Source: JAMXLO01 sp963719805
GTDB lineage: Bacteria > Pseudomonadota > Alphaproteobacteria > Acetobacterales > Acetobacteraceae
Assembly (NCBI GenBank): GCA_963719805.1
Contig: CAVRDF010000007.1
Coordinates: 248,001-312,000 of the forward strand
Reading direction: 5' to 3'
Length of the DNA: 64,000 nt
The notes below the pieces were generated by a model. The model ran no database searches. It was not told where the DNA came from and was given only the letters and a program-made list of their open reading frames with translations. Of this stretch, positions 7,963-17,246 are shown piece by piece. Each line of letters starts with the position of its first letter. The first letter of the stretch is position 1. Made by a program: the position numbers and the translations under genes.

Positions 7963-9552
7963 TCACTCCCACTCGATCGTCCCAGGCGGCTTGCTGGTGA
8001 CGTCGTAGGTCACCCGGTTGATCCCGCGCACTTCGTTAACGATGCGCCCCGCCACGCGGGTGAGAAAACCCGCATCGAACGGATACACATCCGCTGTCAT
8101 CCCGTCGGTGCTGGTGACCGCGCGCAAGGCGCACGCATGATCATACGTCCGCCCGTCACCCATCACGCCCACCGTGCGTACCGGGAGCAACACAGCGAAT
8201 GCCTGCCAGATCGCATCGTACAGACCGGCCGCACGGATCTCCTCCAGGAAGATCGCATCCGCCTTGCGCAGCAGTGCCAACTTCTCGCGCGTGATCGCAC
8301 CCGGCATGCGTATCGCAAGCCCCGGTCCGGGAAATGGATGCCGCCCGACAATCGCTTCGGGAATTCCCAACTCGCGTCCAAGCGCGCGCACTTCGTCCTT
8401 GAACAATTCGCGCAACGGCTCCACCAGCTTCATGCGCATCCGCTCGGGCAGTCCGCCGACATTGTGGTGCGACTTGATGGTCACCGACGGGCCGCCGGTG
8501 AAGCTGACGCTCTCGATCACGTCAGGATACAGCGTGCCCTGCGCCAAATAATCGGCGCCGCCCAGCTTGCGCGCCTCTTCCTCGAACACCTCGACGAACA
8601 GCCGCCCGATTGTCTTCCGCTTCGTTTCGGGATCGACCACCTTCTCCAATGCATCGAGGAACAACGCCGATGCATCGCAATGCACCAGCCGGATGTTGAA
8701 CCGGTCACGGAACGTGGACACCACCTCGTCTGCCTCGCCCTGCCGCAGCAGGCCGTGATCGACGAATATGCAGGTGAGCTGATCGCCGATAGCCTCGTGG
8801 ATCAGCACCGCGGCGACAGATGAATCGACACCGCCGGACAGACCACAGATCACCCTGCCCTGCCCTACCTGAGCGCGGATCCGCGCGATCTCGGTGGCGC
8901 GGAAGCCGGCCATTGTCCACTTGCCGGACAAGCCCAACACGCCATGAGTGAAATTGCGCAGCACCGCGGCGCCATGCGGCGTGTGCACGACCTCCAGGTG
9001 GAACTGCACGCCATAGAACTGCCGTTCGTCGTCGGCGATAGCGGCGAACGGCGCACCCTCGCTCACCGCCACTACACGGAAGCCTGGCGGCAGGCGCGTC
9101 ACACGGTCGCCGTGGCTCATCCAGACCTGCTCGTGCGCGCCTTTCGGCCAGACGCCGTCGAACAGCGCGCAATCGTCCGTCACGTCGACATAGGCGCGGC
9201 CGAATTCGCGATGGTCGGAGCCAAGCACCTCGCCGCCCAACTGCTGGCAGAGCAACTGTTCGCCATAGCAGATGCCAAGTATCGGCACGCCCATCGAAAA
9301 CACCGCCTGCGGCGCCAGCGGGGCGGCTGCCTCATGGACCGACGCGGGCCCGCCCGACAGGATGATCCCGCGCGGCCGCCATGCCGCGATCCGCGCCGCA
9401 TCGGCATTGAATGGCCAGATCTCGCAATACACCCCGGACTCACGCAGCCTGCGCGCGATGAGCTGCGTCACCTGGCTGCCGAAATCGAGGATCAGCACGC
9501 GTTCGGCGGCGAGTGTGTCGGTGGTGGCTGGATCAGGCAAGGAATCGGGCAT
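7963..9552 (-). CDS. guaA: GMP synthase (glutamine-hydrolysing)
   Basis: A 529-residue two-domain enzyme that aminates XMP to GMP using glutamine and ATP, the last step of de novo guanine nucleotide synthesis. The N-terminal class I amidotransferase has VLILDFGSQVTQLIARR, the nucleophile Cys at about 95 (GICYGEQLL) and the H-x-E pair in FHLEVVHT. The ATP pyrophosphatase domain has the PP-loop GLSGGVDSSVAA near residue 240. The C-terminal dimerisation domain ends in the conserved KPPGTIEWE. Length is as expected. I start at MPDSLP rather than 13 codons earlier because family N termini are short. Confidence 0.97.
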   Translation of the reverse strand: MPDSLPDPATTDTLAAERVLILDFGSQVTQLIARRLRESGVYCEIWPFNADAARIAAWRPRGIILSGGPASVHEAAAPLAPQAVFSMGVPILGICYGEQLLCQQLGGEVLGSDHREFGRAYVDVTDDCALFDGVWPKGAHEQVWMSHGDRVTRLPPGFRVVAVSEGAPFAAIADDERQFYGVQFHLEVVHTPHGAAVLRNFTHGVLGLSGKWTMAGFRATEIARIRAQVGQGRVICGLSGGVDSSVAAVLIHEAIGDQLTCIFVDHGLLRQGEADEVVSTFRDRFNIRLVHCDASALFLDALEKVVDPETKRKTIGRLFVEVFEEEARKLGGADYLAQGTLYPDVIESVSFTGGPSVTIKSHHNVGGLPERMRMKLVEPLRELFKDEVRALGRELGIPEAIVGRHPFPGPGLAIRMPGAITREKLALLRKADAIFLEEIRAAGLYDAIWQAFAVLLPVRTVGVMGDGRTYDHACALRAVTSTDGMTADVYPFDAGFLTRVAGRIVNEVRGINRVTYDVTSKPPGTIEWE

Positions 9553-9642
9553 CGTTTCTGTCTCCGTGCTTGATCCAGCGCGTTGGATCATGCAGCCGCG
9601 GCACTGGCAAGCGGGTCGTACGATGGCCGCTCCACCGTGCGG

Positions 9643-10563
9643 CTACGTCATGACCTCCGCGCCTTGCGACAGCAGCAGCGAAATCCGCTGCGTCTGCTCG
9701 ATCAGGAAATCCATCACCACCCGGGTCCGTGGTGCCAGGTTCCGCCGCGACGGATACACGATGTGCACCGGCACGCGTTGCGACGGATACTCTTCCAGCA
9801 AGCGGAACAGCCGTCCGGCCCGCAAGTCGTCGATCAACTGGATCTCCGGCAGCAGCGCGACACCGTGGCCGGCCCGCGCAGCTCGCCGCACCGCCTCGCT
9901 GTCGTTCGCCAGCAGCGCCCCGCTCACCCGCACCGACATCGGTCCGTCCGGCCCGGTGAACCGCCAGACATCCGATTCCGGCGCGGTGTCGTGGACCAGG
10001 CATGCATGCGACGCCAGATCCTCGGGCGTCGCCGGCGCGCCATTGCGTTCCAGGTACATCGGCGCGGCCACCACCGCCCGGCCAAGCTGTGCGACACGAC
10101 GCGCCACCAGCGACGCGTCGCGGATCTCCCCGGTTCGGAATGCGAGGTCGAGCCGTTCCTCGATCATGTCACTGTGCTGGTCGCCCATGACGAGTTCCAC
10201 GGACAGGCCAGGATGCTGCTCCAGCAATGTCGGCAATCGCGTCGCCAGAAACAGCCCGCCCGCCACCGACGTCCCGAGCCGCACCAGCCCGCGCGGCGCC
10301 GCGCTCTGCCGCCCCAATGCCAATTCCATCTCGTCGGTCGCCTCGATCAGGTGCCGCGCGTGGGTCAGCAGCACCTCTCCATCGTCAGTCAGGCTCAACC
10401 GCCGGGTCGTCCGATGGAACAGCCGCACGGCGAAGTGCTGTTCCAGCTGGGCGATTTGGCGCGTCACCGCCGACTGGCTCGCATTGCTCTCCCGCGCTAC
10501 CGCCGAGAACGAGCCGGTTTCGGTGATCCGGACGAAGGCGCGCAACGCCCCAAGCAGGTCCAT
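9643..10563 (-). CDS. LysR-family transcriptional regulator
   Basis: A 306-residue LTTR: winged helix at residues 1-60 (MDLLGALRAFVRITETGSFSAVARESNASQSAVTRQIAQLEQHFAVRLFHRTTRRLSLTDDG) and a LysR substrate-binding domain from about residue 90 to the end. It belongs to the large CrgA/DmlR-like subgroup by general appearance. The start at MDLLG is chosen by alignment; the upstream extension lacks helix-turn-helix features. It lies upstream of guaA on the same strand with a 90-bp gap. No divergent partner suggests a target. Confidence 0.92.
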   Translation of the reverse strand: MDLLGALRAFVRITETGSFSAVARESNASQSAVTRQIAQLEQHFAVRLFHRTTRRLSLTDDGEVLLTHARHLIEATDEMELALGRQSAAPRGLVRLGTSVAGGLFLATRLPTLLEQHPGLSVELVMGDQHSDMIEERLDLAFRTGEIRDASLVARRVAQLGRAVVAAPMYLERNGAPATPEDLASHACLVHDTAPESDVWRFTGPDGPMSVRVSGALLANDSEAVRRAARAGHGVALLPEIQLIDDLRAGRLFRLLEEYPSQRVPVHIVYPSRRNLAPRTRVVMDFLIEQTQRISLLLSQGAEVMT

Positions 10564-10782
10564 CGCCTTGCTCCAACTCAGCGAACTGCGGCAGATCGCG
10601 CCCGCTTGCTCGCTATTCCCGCGATCCACGCATAAGTCAATGGCGATTAAGCCGGATTATTTTTACGCGTAGCGAGGTCTATCTCTCAGCCATCGCAGAC
10701 GGGCAGCACCACTGACCTAACCCGCCCACGATGGAGTTCAAGACCCGCCATGTTGACGGGCCTCTCAAAGAGGAGAAGACCA

Positions 10783-10974
10783 ATGAAGAGCATGATGCTT
10801 GCCGCCGCCGCGATCGTTGCCTTGAGCTTTGGCTCTGCCAACGCCGGTGAGGGCGGACCCAACTACGTCGAAGCGCAGGCCCCGAGCAGTGTTGTTGCCC
10901 AGCAAGCTACTGTCCAGCACGCCTCGGTGAATTGGACACAGCACAATAGCGACGGCGGCTTCGGCAACGGCTAA
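10783..10974 (+). CDS. Small exported protein, 63 aa, unknown
   Basis: A 63-residue protein with a clear signal peptide (KSMMLAAAAIVALSFGSANA, cleavage predicted after ANA at about residue 21). The mature peptide is about 42 residues, rich in Gln, Ala, Ser, Asn and Gly, and ends in N-W-T-Q-H-N-S-D-G-G-F-G-N-G. A strong AGAGGAG site precedes ATG 10783, and a near-perfect intrinsic terminator follows 28 bp after the stop, so this is a real, independently terminated transcript. No Cys is present and the function is unknown. An in-frame ATG at 10750 lacks a ribosome-binding site. Confidence 0.75.
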   Translation: MKSMMLAAAAIVALSFGSANAGEGGPNYVEAQAPSSVVAQQATVQHASVNWTQHNSDGGFGNG

Positions 10975-11002
10975 CCACGGCCGAACCAGTCAATTCGAAC
11001 GA

Positions 11003-11028
11003 GGGGCCGGCCTAGCCGGCCCCTTTTT
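11003..11028 (+). terminator. Intrinsic terminator of the small exported-protein gene
   Basis: GGGGCCGGC-CTA-GCCGGCCCC forms a 9-bp perfect GC stem with a 3-nt loop, followed directly by TTTTT. It lies 28 bp after the TAA of the 63-residue protein. The clearest rho-independent terminator in the window. Confidence 0.92.
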
Positions 11029-11082
11029 CGTTCATGCCGTTCGTGAAGTCGTGTCAGCGCCTCGGCAGGACCGCGGCAGACA

Positions 11083-12168
11083 TCACTCCGCCATCGCCGC
11101 CGGGCGTGCCTTTGGGCCGATACCCACCGCCGCATAAGCCTTGCGCCGCATCGACCCGGCTACGTTCTTGAACGTCGGCACTGGCTTGAAATGCGAAACG
11201 TACCGTACGGGCCTGAACGATGTGTGCTCCACCAGGCGCGTCGTGTATGGCAGCAGGAAGCTGGGATCGACATCGCTGTCGGCCTTGCGGCCGTAGATCT
11301 GCCACTGATACGCCACGTCGCGCAGCACCACGTTGGAGCTCGACGCTTTCAGCCCCCACCTGCGCAATGCTGGGCCGCCAACATTCGCCAAACGCCGTGT
11401 CAGATCGGTATCCAGCACGATCATGTGGCGATACTCGGCTGGCAGCACCGACCGGGCCGCTTCCAGCTGCTCCTCGTCCACCACGCCCGACCAGGCGGTC
11501 ACCGTACGGCTGCTGCGGCTGCACAGGTTGTAGAACAGCCGCCGCGTCCACTTGCTACTGGTGTTCTCGGCACGCGCATGCCAGGTCTCGTTCGAGAACA
11601 ACACCAGATCGCCGGCGTCGCCGATCATATCAACTTCGCGCGGGTCGCCCTTCTGGATGTTGTCCATGCAGAATGAAGGCGGCGGCGTGTTCAGATGGGT
11701 TCCGGGCACGATGCAGGTGCTGCCCATTTTCGGCCCGATATCGTCCAACAGGATGTTCAGCGTGATGCTTCCGCGCGCATCTTTGTGATACGCCAACCGC
11801 CCAGTGCCGGGCGGCACCATCTGGAACCAGGTATTGTTCAGGCAGAAGCCCTTGCCGATGACACTTTCGATGAGATGGTAGAGCTGAGGATTGGCCAGCG
11901 GCTTCATCAGTTCCGGCGCGACGAAACCGAAGTTCGGGATGATGACCGTCGGTGCCTTGTCCGTCGGCTTCGGCATCTGCTCGCGCGGTGTCGGCTTCTG
12001 GCCGGTATAGAGTGCCGGCACACTGAAGCCGTTCGGCCAGCGCTCCAGCAATCCGCTTACGACACTGTCGAGCTTGGCCAGCGCCTCGCCGGCAAATGCG
12101 CCGGGCACCCGCACATAACCATTGGCTGCCAGTTCCGACCACTGTTGCTCAGAAAGCGGCGATTGCAT
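11083..12168 (-). CDS. Phytanoyl-CoA dioxygenase (PhyH) family Fe(II)/2-oxoglutarate oxygenase
   Basis: A 361-residue PhyH-type double-stranded beta-helix protein. The iron facial triad appears as the HxD pair in AYHKDARGSITLNILLDD and the distal His in LFSNETWHARAENTSSKWTRRLFYN, where a following Arg would bind 2-oxoglutarate. The N-terminal helix SPLSEQQWSELAANGYVRVPG is the usual PhyH opening ('the enzyme swallows a substrate via FxxxGyvvv'). Such enzymes hydroxylate lipids, acids or secondary metabolites; the substrate here is unknown. The start at MQSPLSEQQW is chosen over a longer low-quality extension. Confidence 0.85.
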   Translation of the reverse strand: MQSPLSEQQWSELAANGYVRVPGAFAGEALAKLDSVVSGLLERWPNGFSVPALYTGQKPTPREQMPKPTDKAPTVIIPNFGFVAPELMKPLANPQLYHLIESVIGKGFCLNNTWFQMVPPGTGRLAYHKDARGSITLNILLDDIGPKMGSTCIVPGTHLNTPPPSFCMDNIQKGDPREVDMIGDAGDLVLFSNETWHARAENTSSKWTRRLFYNLCSRSSRTVTAWSGVVDEEQLEAARSVLPAEYRHMIVLDTDLTRRLANVGGPALRRWGLKASSSNVVLRDVAYQWQIYGRKADSDVDPSFLLPYTTRLVEHTSFRPVRYVSHFKPVPTFKNVAGSMRRKAYAAVGIGPKARPAAMAE

Positions 12169-12263
12169 TGCATGGCTCTCCGGAAGTGTGGCGACCTTTT
12201 CTCCCGCCCAATCTAGTGTCCCCGCATCGGCGCAAGCAAGGCCCCGCTGGCGTCCCGCTGCCG

Positions 12264-12833
12264 CTACAATTCCTGCGGCGACGCCGCCAGCAGCCGCTCT
12301 ATCGGGTCCCAGACAAACGCCGTCTGCGGCACACGCTGACCGGCAAATTGGATCACCGCCTCGGCAACCGGCTTGCCGCCCAACCGCTGATAGAACCACC
12401 GGCTCGGGTTGTCGCGCAGCACCCACAGGAAGCACGACCTGCAGCCAATCTCCGCCAGATGCGAGGCCGCGGCCCGCATCAGCCGGCGGCCGACGCCACG
12501 ATCGCGCCAGTCATCCAGCACGTACAGCGTTTCCACTTCGCCCTCGCCGAGCCGCCGGACGAAATCGCCGCCACGTGCCCGCCCAGCCGTGGCGAAGCCA
12601 ATGACGCGGGAACCGCTGCCTGGCGGCACATCGTTGCCAGATGCTGACGCCACGAAGACGCCTGTCGTCGACGATCGGATCGCCGCGTCGTAGTGCGCCG
12701 CCTGCCGGGGCACTGACAGCCGCGCCAGAAAATCGTCCGGCAGGATCCCCGGATATGTGCTGCGCCAGGCGGCCACGTGCACCGAGCCGATCGAGATCGC
12801 GTCCGACGGCCGCGCACGCCGGACCGATATCAT
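12264..12833 (-). CDS. GNAT-family N-acetyltransferase
   Basis: A 189-residue GNAT protein that would transfer acetyl from acetyl-CoA to an amine. Residues 1-40 (ISVRRARPSDAISIGSVHVAAWRSTYPGILPDDFLARL) are the standard opening. The CoA pyrophosphate loop is in VETLYVLDDWRDRGVGRRLMRAAASHL (R-x-x-G-x-G-type), followed by GCRSCFLWVLRDNPSRWFYQRLGGKPVAEA, the last two motif strands. It lies 35 bp downstream of rsmB on the same strand and is probably co-transcribed. Substrate unknown. Confidence 0.88.
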   Translation of the reverse strand: MISVRRARPSDAISIGSVHVAAWRSTYPGILPDDFLARLSVPRQAAHYDAAIRSSTTGVFVASASGNDVPPGSGSRVIGFATAGRARGGDFVRRLGEGEVETLYVLDDWRDRGVGRRLMRAAASHLAEIGCRSCFLWVLRDNPSRWFYQRLGGKPVAEAVIQFAGQRVPQTAFVWDPIERLLAASPQEL

Positions 12834-12867
12834 CGCCGGATCCAGGCCACAGCGCGTCCCTTGCCCG

Positions 12868-14073
12868 TCACGAGCCGCGCTCCAGCACGGCAGCAAAGAA
12901 GCCATCAGTGCCATGCCGAGCCGGCGTCAGCGACAGCGTATCCACCTGCACGAACCCCGGATGCCGGGAAACAAAGGCACTCACCTGATCCTCATTCTCG
13001 CCGATGAGCAGCGAGCAGGTAGCGTAAACCAAACGCCCGCCAATGCGAACCAGCGAAGCCGCCTGGTCCAGGATCGCTGCCTGCTTCGGCAACAATTCGG
13101 CCAGATCCTCTTCCGTCAGCCGCAGGCGCGCATCGGGATTGCGCCGCCAGGTTCCGGTGCCCGTGCAGGGCGCATCGACCAGCACGCGATCGAACGTTCC
13201 CGCCCGCCGTTTCACCCATTTGTCGCCCGGCGCCAGCAGATGACGCTCGACGTTGTGCACGCCAGCGCGCCGCAGCCGCCGTACCGCGCCTTCCAGCCGT
13301 GCCGCCGACACGTCGCACGCCACGACCTGCCCGCGGTTCTGCATCGTCATGGCCAGCGCCAGCGTCTTCCCACCGGCGCCGGCGCACATGTCGGCCACCC
13401 GCATCCCGGGGCGCGCACCAACCAGAGCCGCCACCATCTGGCTGCCCTCATCCTGTATCTCGACCAGCCCAGCGCGGAACGCAGCCCCGCCGGTGATCTG
13501 CCGGCGTGACGCGACGCGCAGTCCCCAAGGCGAGTGCGGTGTCGGCATCGCCTCGATGCCCTCTGCCGCCAGCGCCGCGCGCGCGCCGTCGCGGGTGCCC
13601 TTCAGCAGATTGACCCGCAAATCCAGCGGTGCCGGCTGCAGCAACGCCTGAAGCTCCGCCGCATCGATCTGTTGCGACAGCCAGTCCGGCACTTCTAGTC
13701 GAACTGCCGCCGGCATCGACGGATGTTCCAGCGACCGCCCCTTCAGCCGGCCCAGTGCCGCTCGCTCCGACAGCAGCAACGGCTCGGGCGCGAACCTGCC
13801 TGCGCCGAATTCCTCCAGCGAGCCGCCGTCCAGCGCCATCGACGCGGCCACCAAGAGCCGCGGCGTTGCCTCGCCGCCGAGCCACCAGGCCAACCGCCGC
13901 CGTGTGCGCAATATCTGCCATACCCGCTCCGAGACCGCTCGCCGATCGCCCGAGCCGATAAACCGCCGCCCGCGGAAATAGTCATTGGCGACCGCATCCG
14001 CTGGCCGCGCCTGGGCAGCGCCAATTGCCGCCAGCAGTTCGATCGCCGCGGCGGCTTGTCCTGCCGGTGTCAC
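12868..14073 (-). CDS. rsmB: 16S rRNA (cytosine-C5) methyltransferase RsmB/NSUN-family
   Basis: A 401-residue protein with an N-terminal NusB-like helical domain (residues 1 to about 130; PADAVANDYFRGRRFIGSGDRRAVSERVW) and a SAM-dependent methyltransferase domain. The methyltransferase has motif I VADMCAGAGGKTLALA, motif IV with the DAPCTGTGTW Cys and motif VI with YATCSLL, whose Cys is the catalytic nucleophile in RsmB and relatives. RsmB methylates C967 of 16S rRNA in E. coli; alphaproteobacterial RsmB homologues are often this length. It runs on into the GNAT gene. Confidence 0.88.
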   Translation of the reverse strand: MTPAGQAAAAIELLAAIGAAQARPADAVANDYFRGRRFIGSGDRRAVSERVWQILRTRRRLAWWLGGEATPRLLVAASMALDGGSLEEFGAGRFAPEPLLLSERAALGRLKGRSLEHPSMPAAVRLEVPDWLSQQIDAAELQALLQPAPLDLRVNLLKGTRDGARAALAAEGIEAMPTPHSPWGLRVASRRQITGGAAFRAGLVEIQDEGSQMVAALVGARPGMRVADMCAGAGGKTLALAMTMQNRGQVVACDVSAARLEGAVRRLRRAGVHNVERHLLAPGDKWVKRRAGTFDRVLVDAPCTGTGTWRRNPDARLRLTEEDLAELLPKQAAILDQAASLVRIGGRLVYATCSLLIGENEDQVSAFVSRHPGFVQVDTLSLTPARHGTDGFFAAVLERGS

Positions 14074-14373
14074 GGGCAGCCGATCGGCCAGGCGTTTGCT
14101 CGCCGAACCCGGTGAGGCGTGCCGTCATTGCAGCCGGTTTCGCGGCCGCATGGGGGGAGCTTGGTTGCGAGGATGCGCAACCACTTTTGTCGAACTCGGC
14201 TCATAACAGCAGGTAAGCCACTGCGGCACGTTGCCCACAAGGACCGAAACAGGGCGAGGCTGATATGCATCGGATGCGTACTCCCAACCGCCCCCAGCAA
14301 TTCGGTCGCGAGCGCGCCAGTAATCTGCCAGGATGCCGGACCTGGGGGCTGATCAGGGGGCGGGAAAGCGTCA
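14074..14373. other. Intergenic region between divergent rsmB and the Rieske operon (300 bp)
   Basis: Holds the promoters of both divergent units, which I cannot place with confidence. A purine-rich GGGGGCGGGAAAG precedes the ATG at 14374. There is no recognisable gene, tRNA or strong palindrome. Confidence 0.4.
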
Positions 14374-15621
14374 ATGCCAAATCTTGCAAAGCTTCAGTTG
14401 CTGCTCGACGAGCGCCAATCGCGTCATTCGTTGCCGCAGGGCTTTTACGTCGATCCCGACGTATTCGAATTCGATCTGCTGGCGATCTACGGCCGCAATT
14501 GGCTTCTCGTGGGCTTCGAGCCAGAGCTGCCGGAGCCCGGCTCGCATCTCGCCCTCACAATTGGCCGTTCGCCAATCGTCATCGTCCGTGGCCAGGACCG
14601 CGAGTTGCGCGGCTTTTATAACTCCTGCCGGCATCGGGGTTCGCAGATCTGCCAGACAGGACGCGGGCAGAGCTCGTGGTTGATCTGCCCTTATCACCAG
14701 TGGACGTATGGCCTCGACGGGCACCTGGCGAACGCCCCGCGCATGCAGGACGACCTGGATCACGCCCAGCACGGCCTGCGGCCGATCCATGTGCGGACAG
14801 TCGCGGGGTCCATTTACGTTTGCCTCGCCGAGGATCCACCGGCCTTCAATGCATTCAGCGAGCATGTCGGCGCTTTGCTGGCACCGCACAATCTCGCCAA
14901 TGCCAAACTCGCCTTCGAGAGTACTTTGGTGGAACGCGCCAACTGGAAGCTGGTCATGGAAAACGCGCGCGAGTGCTATCACTGCGCCGCCCGGCATCCC
15001 GAACTTGCAATCACCTTTCCGGTCCGAGGCCGGCGTCCGGTCAATCCTGCCGATATGCAGCGGTTCGAGAGCTTCCGCGCCAGGATGGTCGAAGCGGGGT
15101 TGGAGACAGGGCCCTTCGAAGGTGACTGGTGGAACGCCATGCGCTTCCCGCTGAACGACGGCGCGGTTACGGTGTCGATGGATGGCAAGCCGGCTTGTGC
15201 CAAACCGCTGTGCGAGACGGCAGGCGGCAATATCGGCTCGATGCGGTGGGCATTGGAACCACACTGCTTCGCGCATGCCACCAGCGATGTCGTGTTCATG
15301 TTCAGCGCCATGCCAACCGGTCCGGAAGAAACTGTCGTTACCTCCAAGTGGATGGTTCACAAGGATGCGGTTGAAGGCGTGGACTACGACCTGGAACAGC
15401 TGACGGAATTGTGGACCAAGACCAATCTGCAGGACCGCGACCTGTGCGAGACCAATCAACGCGGGGTCAATTCGCTGGGATACATGCCCGGCCCCTATAG
15501 CGACGAGGCGGAGGTGTTGGCCCTGCGCTTCGTCGATTGGTATTGCGGCGAAGTGGATCGCTATCTGGATCTGCATGGTGCATCCGGCCGCCGTGCTTCA
15601 CCGCGGCTCGCCGCCGAGTGA
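14374..15621 (+). CDS. Rieske non-heme iron oxygenase, GbcA-like (amine N-demethylase type)
   Basis: A 415-residue Rieske oxygenase alpha subunit. The Rieske [2Fe-2S] ligands are in FYNSCRHRGSQIC and WLICPYHQWTY (CxH...CxxH, residues about 88-110). The catalytic domain has NWKLVMENARECYHCAARHPEL, the bridging Glu/Asp region and two His ligands of the mononuclear iron, in a form typical of the GbcA/Stc2/CntA-like group that demethylates quaternary ammonium compounds such as glycine betaine or proline betaine. The next two genes, both flavoprotein subunits, overlap or abut it, but no GbcB-type reductase is present. Substrate is inferred, not shown. Confidence 0.87.
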   Translation: MPNLAKLQLLLDERQSRHSLPQGFYVDPDVFEFDLLAIYGRNWLLVGFEPELPEPGSHLALTIGRSPIVIVRGQDRELRGFYNSCRHRGSQICQTGRGQSSWLICPYHQWTYGLDGHLANAPRMQDDLDHAQHGLRPIHVRTVAGSIYVCLAEDPPAFNAFSEHVGALLAPHNLANAKLAFESTLVERANWKLVMENARECYHCAARHPELAITFPVRGRRPVNPADMQRFESFRARMVEAGLETGPFEGDWWNAMRFPLNDGAVTVSMDGKPACAKPLCETAGGNIGSMRWALEPHCFAHATSDVVFMFSAMPTGPEETVVTSKWMVHKDAVEGVDYDLEQLTELWTKTNLQDRDLCETNQRGVNSLGYMPGPYSDEAEVLALRFVDWYCGEVDRYLDLHGASGRRASPRLAAE

Positions 15622-17246
15622 GCCGGGAGTTCCGCGACCCCAAGTCGATCGCCGGCAAGCGACTGCCGGTTGAGGAGACAACCCAGCTGCTGGTGATCGG
15701 TGCCGGTCCGGCTGGTGTCGCGGCGGCTGCCGAGGCAGCCCGACTGGGCATCCGCGTTGTCCTGGCCGACGAGAACCCGGTGCCTGCGCCGATCATGGGC
15801 GACGACATTCCGCTGCACTTCGGCCAACAATTCAGTGCTGTGGCGCGCAATCGCACTGCGATGCTGGAGGCGTTCATCGCCCGCAATCCGGCGATCACTG
15901 AACTGTTCGACGCTGGTGTCGACGTGCGGCTGGGGACGTCGGTCTGGGGCCTCTACGCAAACGGCCCGAGCGTCGGCTGGCTGCCGGGCACGGTCGCCGG
16001 TCTGCAGGACGGCGATCGCAGTTTCATGCTAGGCTGTGATCGCGTCATCGTCGCGTCCGGCCGGCGCGATATGGGCCTTGCGTTCCCGGGGTGGGAATTG
16101 CCGGGCGTGCTTGGCGTCACGGCCGCACAGTCGCTGTTGGAACGCTTCGATGCGCTCGGCGTCCGGCGCGCCGTGATCCTTGGTACATCGGCTGAAGCGC
16201 TGTCGGCGGCCCGATCGTTGCGCCAGGCCGGCGTCGAGATCGCCGCTTTGGTCGAGGCCGCCAGCACGCCGATCGGCCCGGCCTCGCTGATTGGCGAATT
16301 GCAAAGTATCCCGTTGTTGTGCCGTCACACAGTGCTTCGCGCCGAGGCCGGGCGCGACGGGGTCGAAGCCGTCGTTGTGGCGCCGATTGGTGTGGCCGGT
16401 GCTCCGGTGCGCAGCGGAGAGCGGCGTATCGACTGCGATTCCGTTCTGCTCGGTGTCGGGACGGTTCCAGTTATCGAACTGCTGGATGCGGTTGGCTGCC
16501 GCACAGCGTATCAGGCGGAACGAGGCGGCCACGTGCCGCTGCTCGACGCGGCGCAGCGGACGTCTGTGCTGACGATTTATGCCGCGGGAGATTGCGCGGG
16601 CATTTGGCCGGCCAAGACGCTCGACCCCGAGATCGCGCGTGCGGAAGGCAGGCGCGCGGCCGCTGGCGTCGCCGTTTCGCTGGAGCTTGCGGCGGAGGCC
16701 GGGCCTGTTCCCGTGCCACCTGAAACGCCCAGCCACGACGCCGATGCGTATCGACTGGAGTGGATACGTGCGTCAGTGATCGAGGCCTCCGGCGAACCTT
16801 ATGTCTGCCAATGCGAGGAAGTAACGGCGCGCGAGATTCTTGAACTCCGGCCGCCGCGCTATCTGAATTGGCCTGAGGACAAGCGGAACACGCGCTCGCT
16901 GCGGCAATTGTTGGGCGAAACACCTCCGAGTCCGGACCACGTGAAGCGTTTGACGCGTGCCGGGATGGGCATCTGCCAGGGGCGGCGCTGCCGCGAGCAG
17001 GTTGCCGCCCTGCTGGCACTTGGCGCGGGAGCCATGCTGCGCGACATCCCGCTGGCGTCGCATCGCGCGCCGGTGCGGCCTGTGCCGCTTTCCGTCGTAG
17101 CCGAAACGCACGAGCCGCCGGCGATGACCGAACATTGGGACACCTGGTTCGGCATGCCGCCGCAATACGTGCCGCACTGGGATGCGCCGCGCTTCTATAC
17201 CGTTGCCAGCCGAGCGACGAACGACAAGCCGCCTGAAGGCAAGTGA
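15618..17246 (+). CDS. FAD/[2Fe-2S] oxidoreductase, HcnB/OoxA-type alpha subunit
   Basis: A 542-residue pyridine-nucleotide-disulfide-oxidoreductase-type subunit. The FAD motif QLLVIGAGPAGVAAAAEAARLG lies near the N terminus; a second nucleotide motif (RRAVILGTSAEALSAARSL) is central; and a BFD-like [2Fe-2S] domain follows near the C terminus (VCQCEE...GMGICQGRRCREQ, four cysteines). The GTG start at 15618 overlaps the upstream TGA (GTGA), indicating translational coupling. HcnB, octopine/nopaline oxidase A and D-hydroxyproline dehydrogenase alpha share this layout and pair with a DAO-type beta subunit, as here. A small HcnA-type ferredoxin gene is not seen. Confidence 0.88.
   Translation: MSREFRDPKSIAGKRLPVEETTQLLVIGAGPAGVAAAAEAARLGIRVVLADENPVPAPIMGDDIPLHFGQQFSAVARNRTAMLEAFIARNPAITELFDAGVDVRLGTSVWGLYANGPSVGWLPGTVAGLQDGDRSFMLGCDRVIVASGRRDMGLAFPGWELPGVLGVTAAQSLLERFDALGVRRAVILGTSAEALSAARSLRQAGVEIAALVEAASTPIGPASLIGELQSIPLLCRHTVLRAEAGRDGVEAVVVAPIGVAGAPVRSGERRIDCDSVLLGVGTVPVIELLDAVGCRTAYQAERGGHVPLLDAAQRTSVLTIYAAGDCAGIWPAKTLDPEIARAEGRRAAAGVAVSLELAAEAGPVPVPPETPSHDADAYRLEWIRASVIEASGEPYVCQCEEVTAREILELRPPRYLNWPEDKRNTRSLRQLLGETPPSPDHVKRLTRAGMGICQGRRCREQVAALLALGAGAMLRDIPLASHRAPVRPVPLSVVAETHEPPAMTEHWDTWFGMPPQYVPHWDAPRFYTVASRATNDKPPEGK

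Noticed and set aside
8137..9573. Long open frames antisense to guaA
   Set aside because: High-GC DNA produces long shadow frames opposite real genes. The products are Arg/His/Gln-rich and have no domain, while guaA on the other strand is unmistakable.
13192..13199. GAACGTTC inside rsmB, resembling the LacI-type operator core
   Set aside because: It lacks the flanking TGG/CCA, lies within coding sequence and has no promoter nearby.
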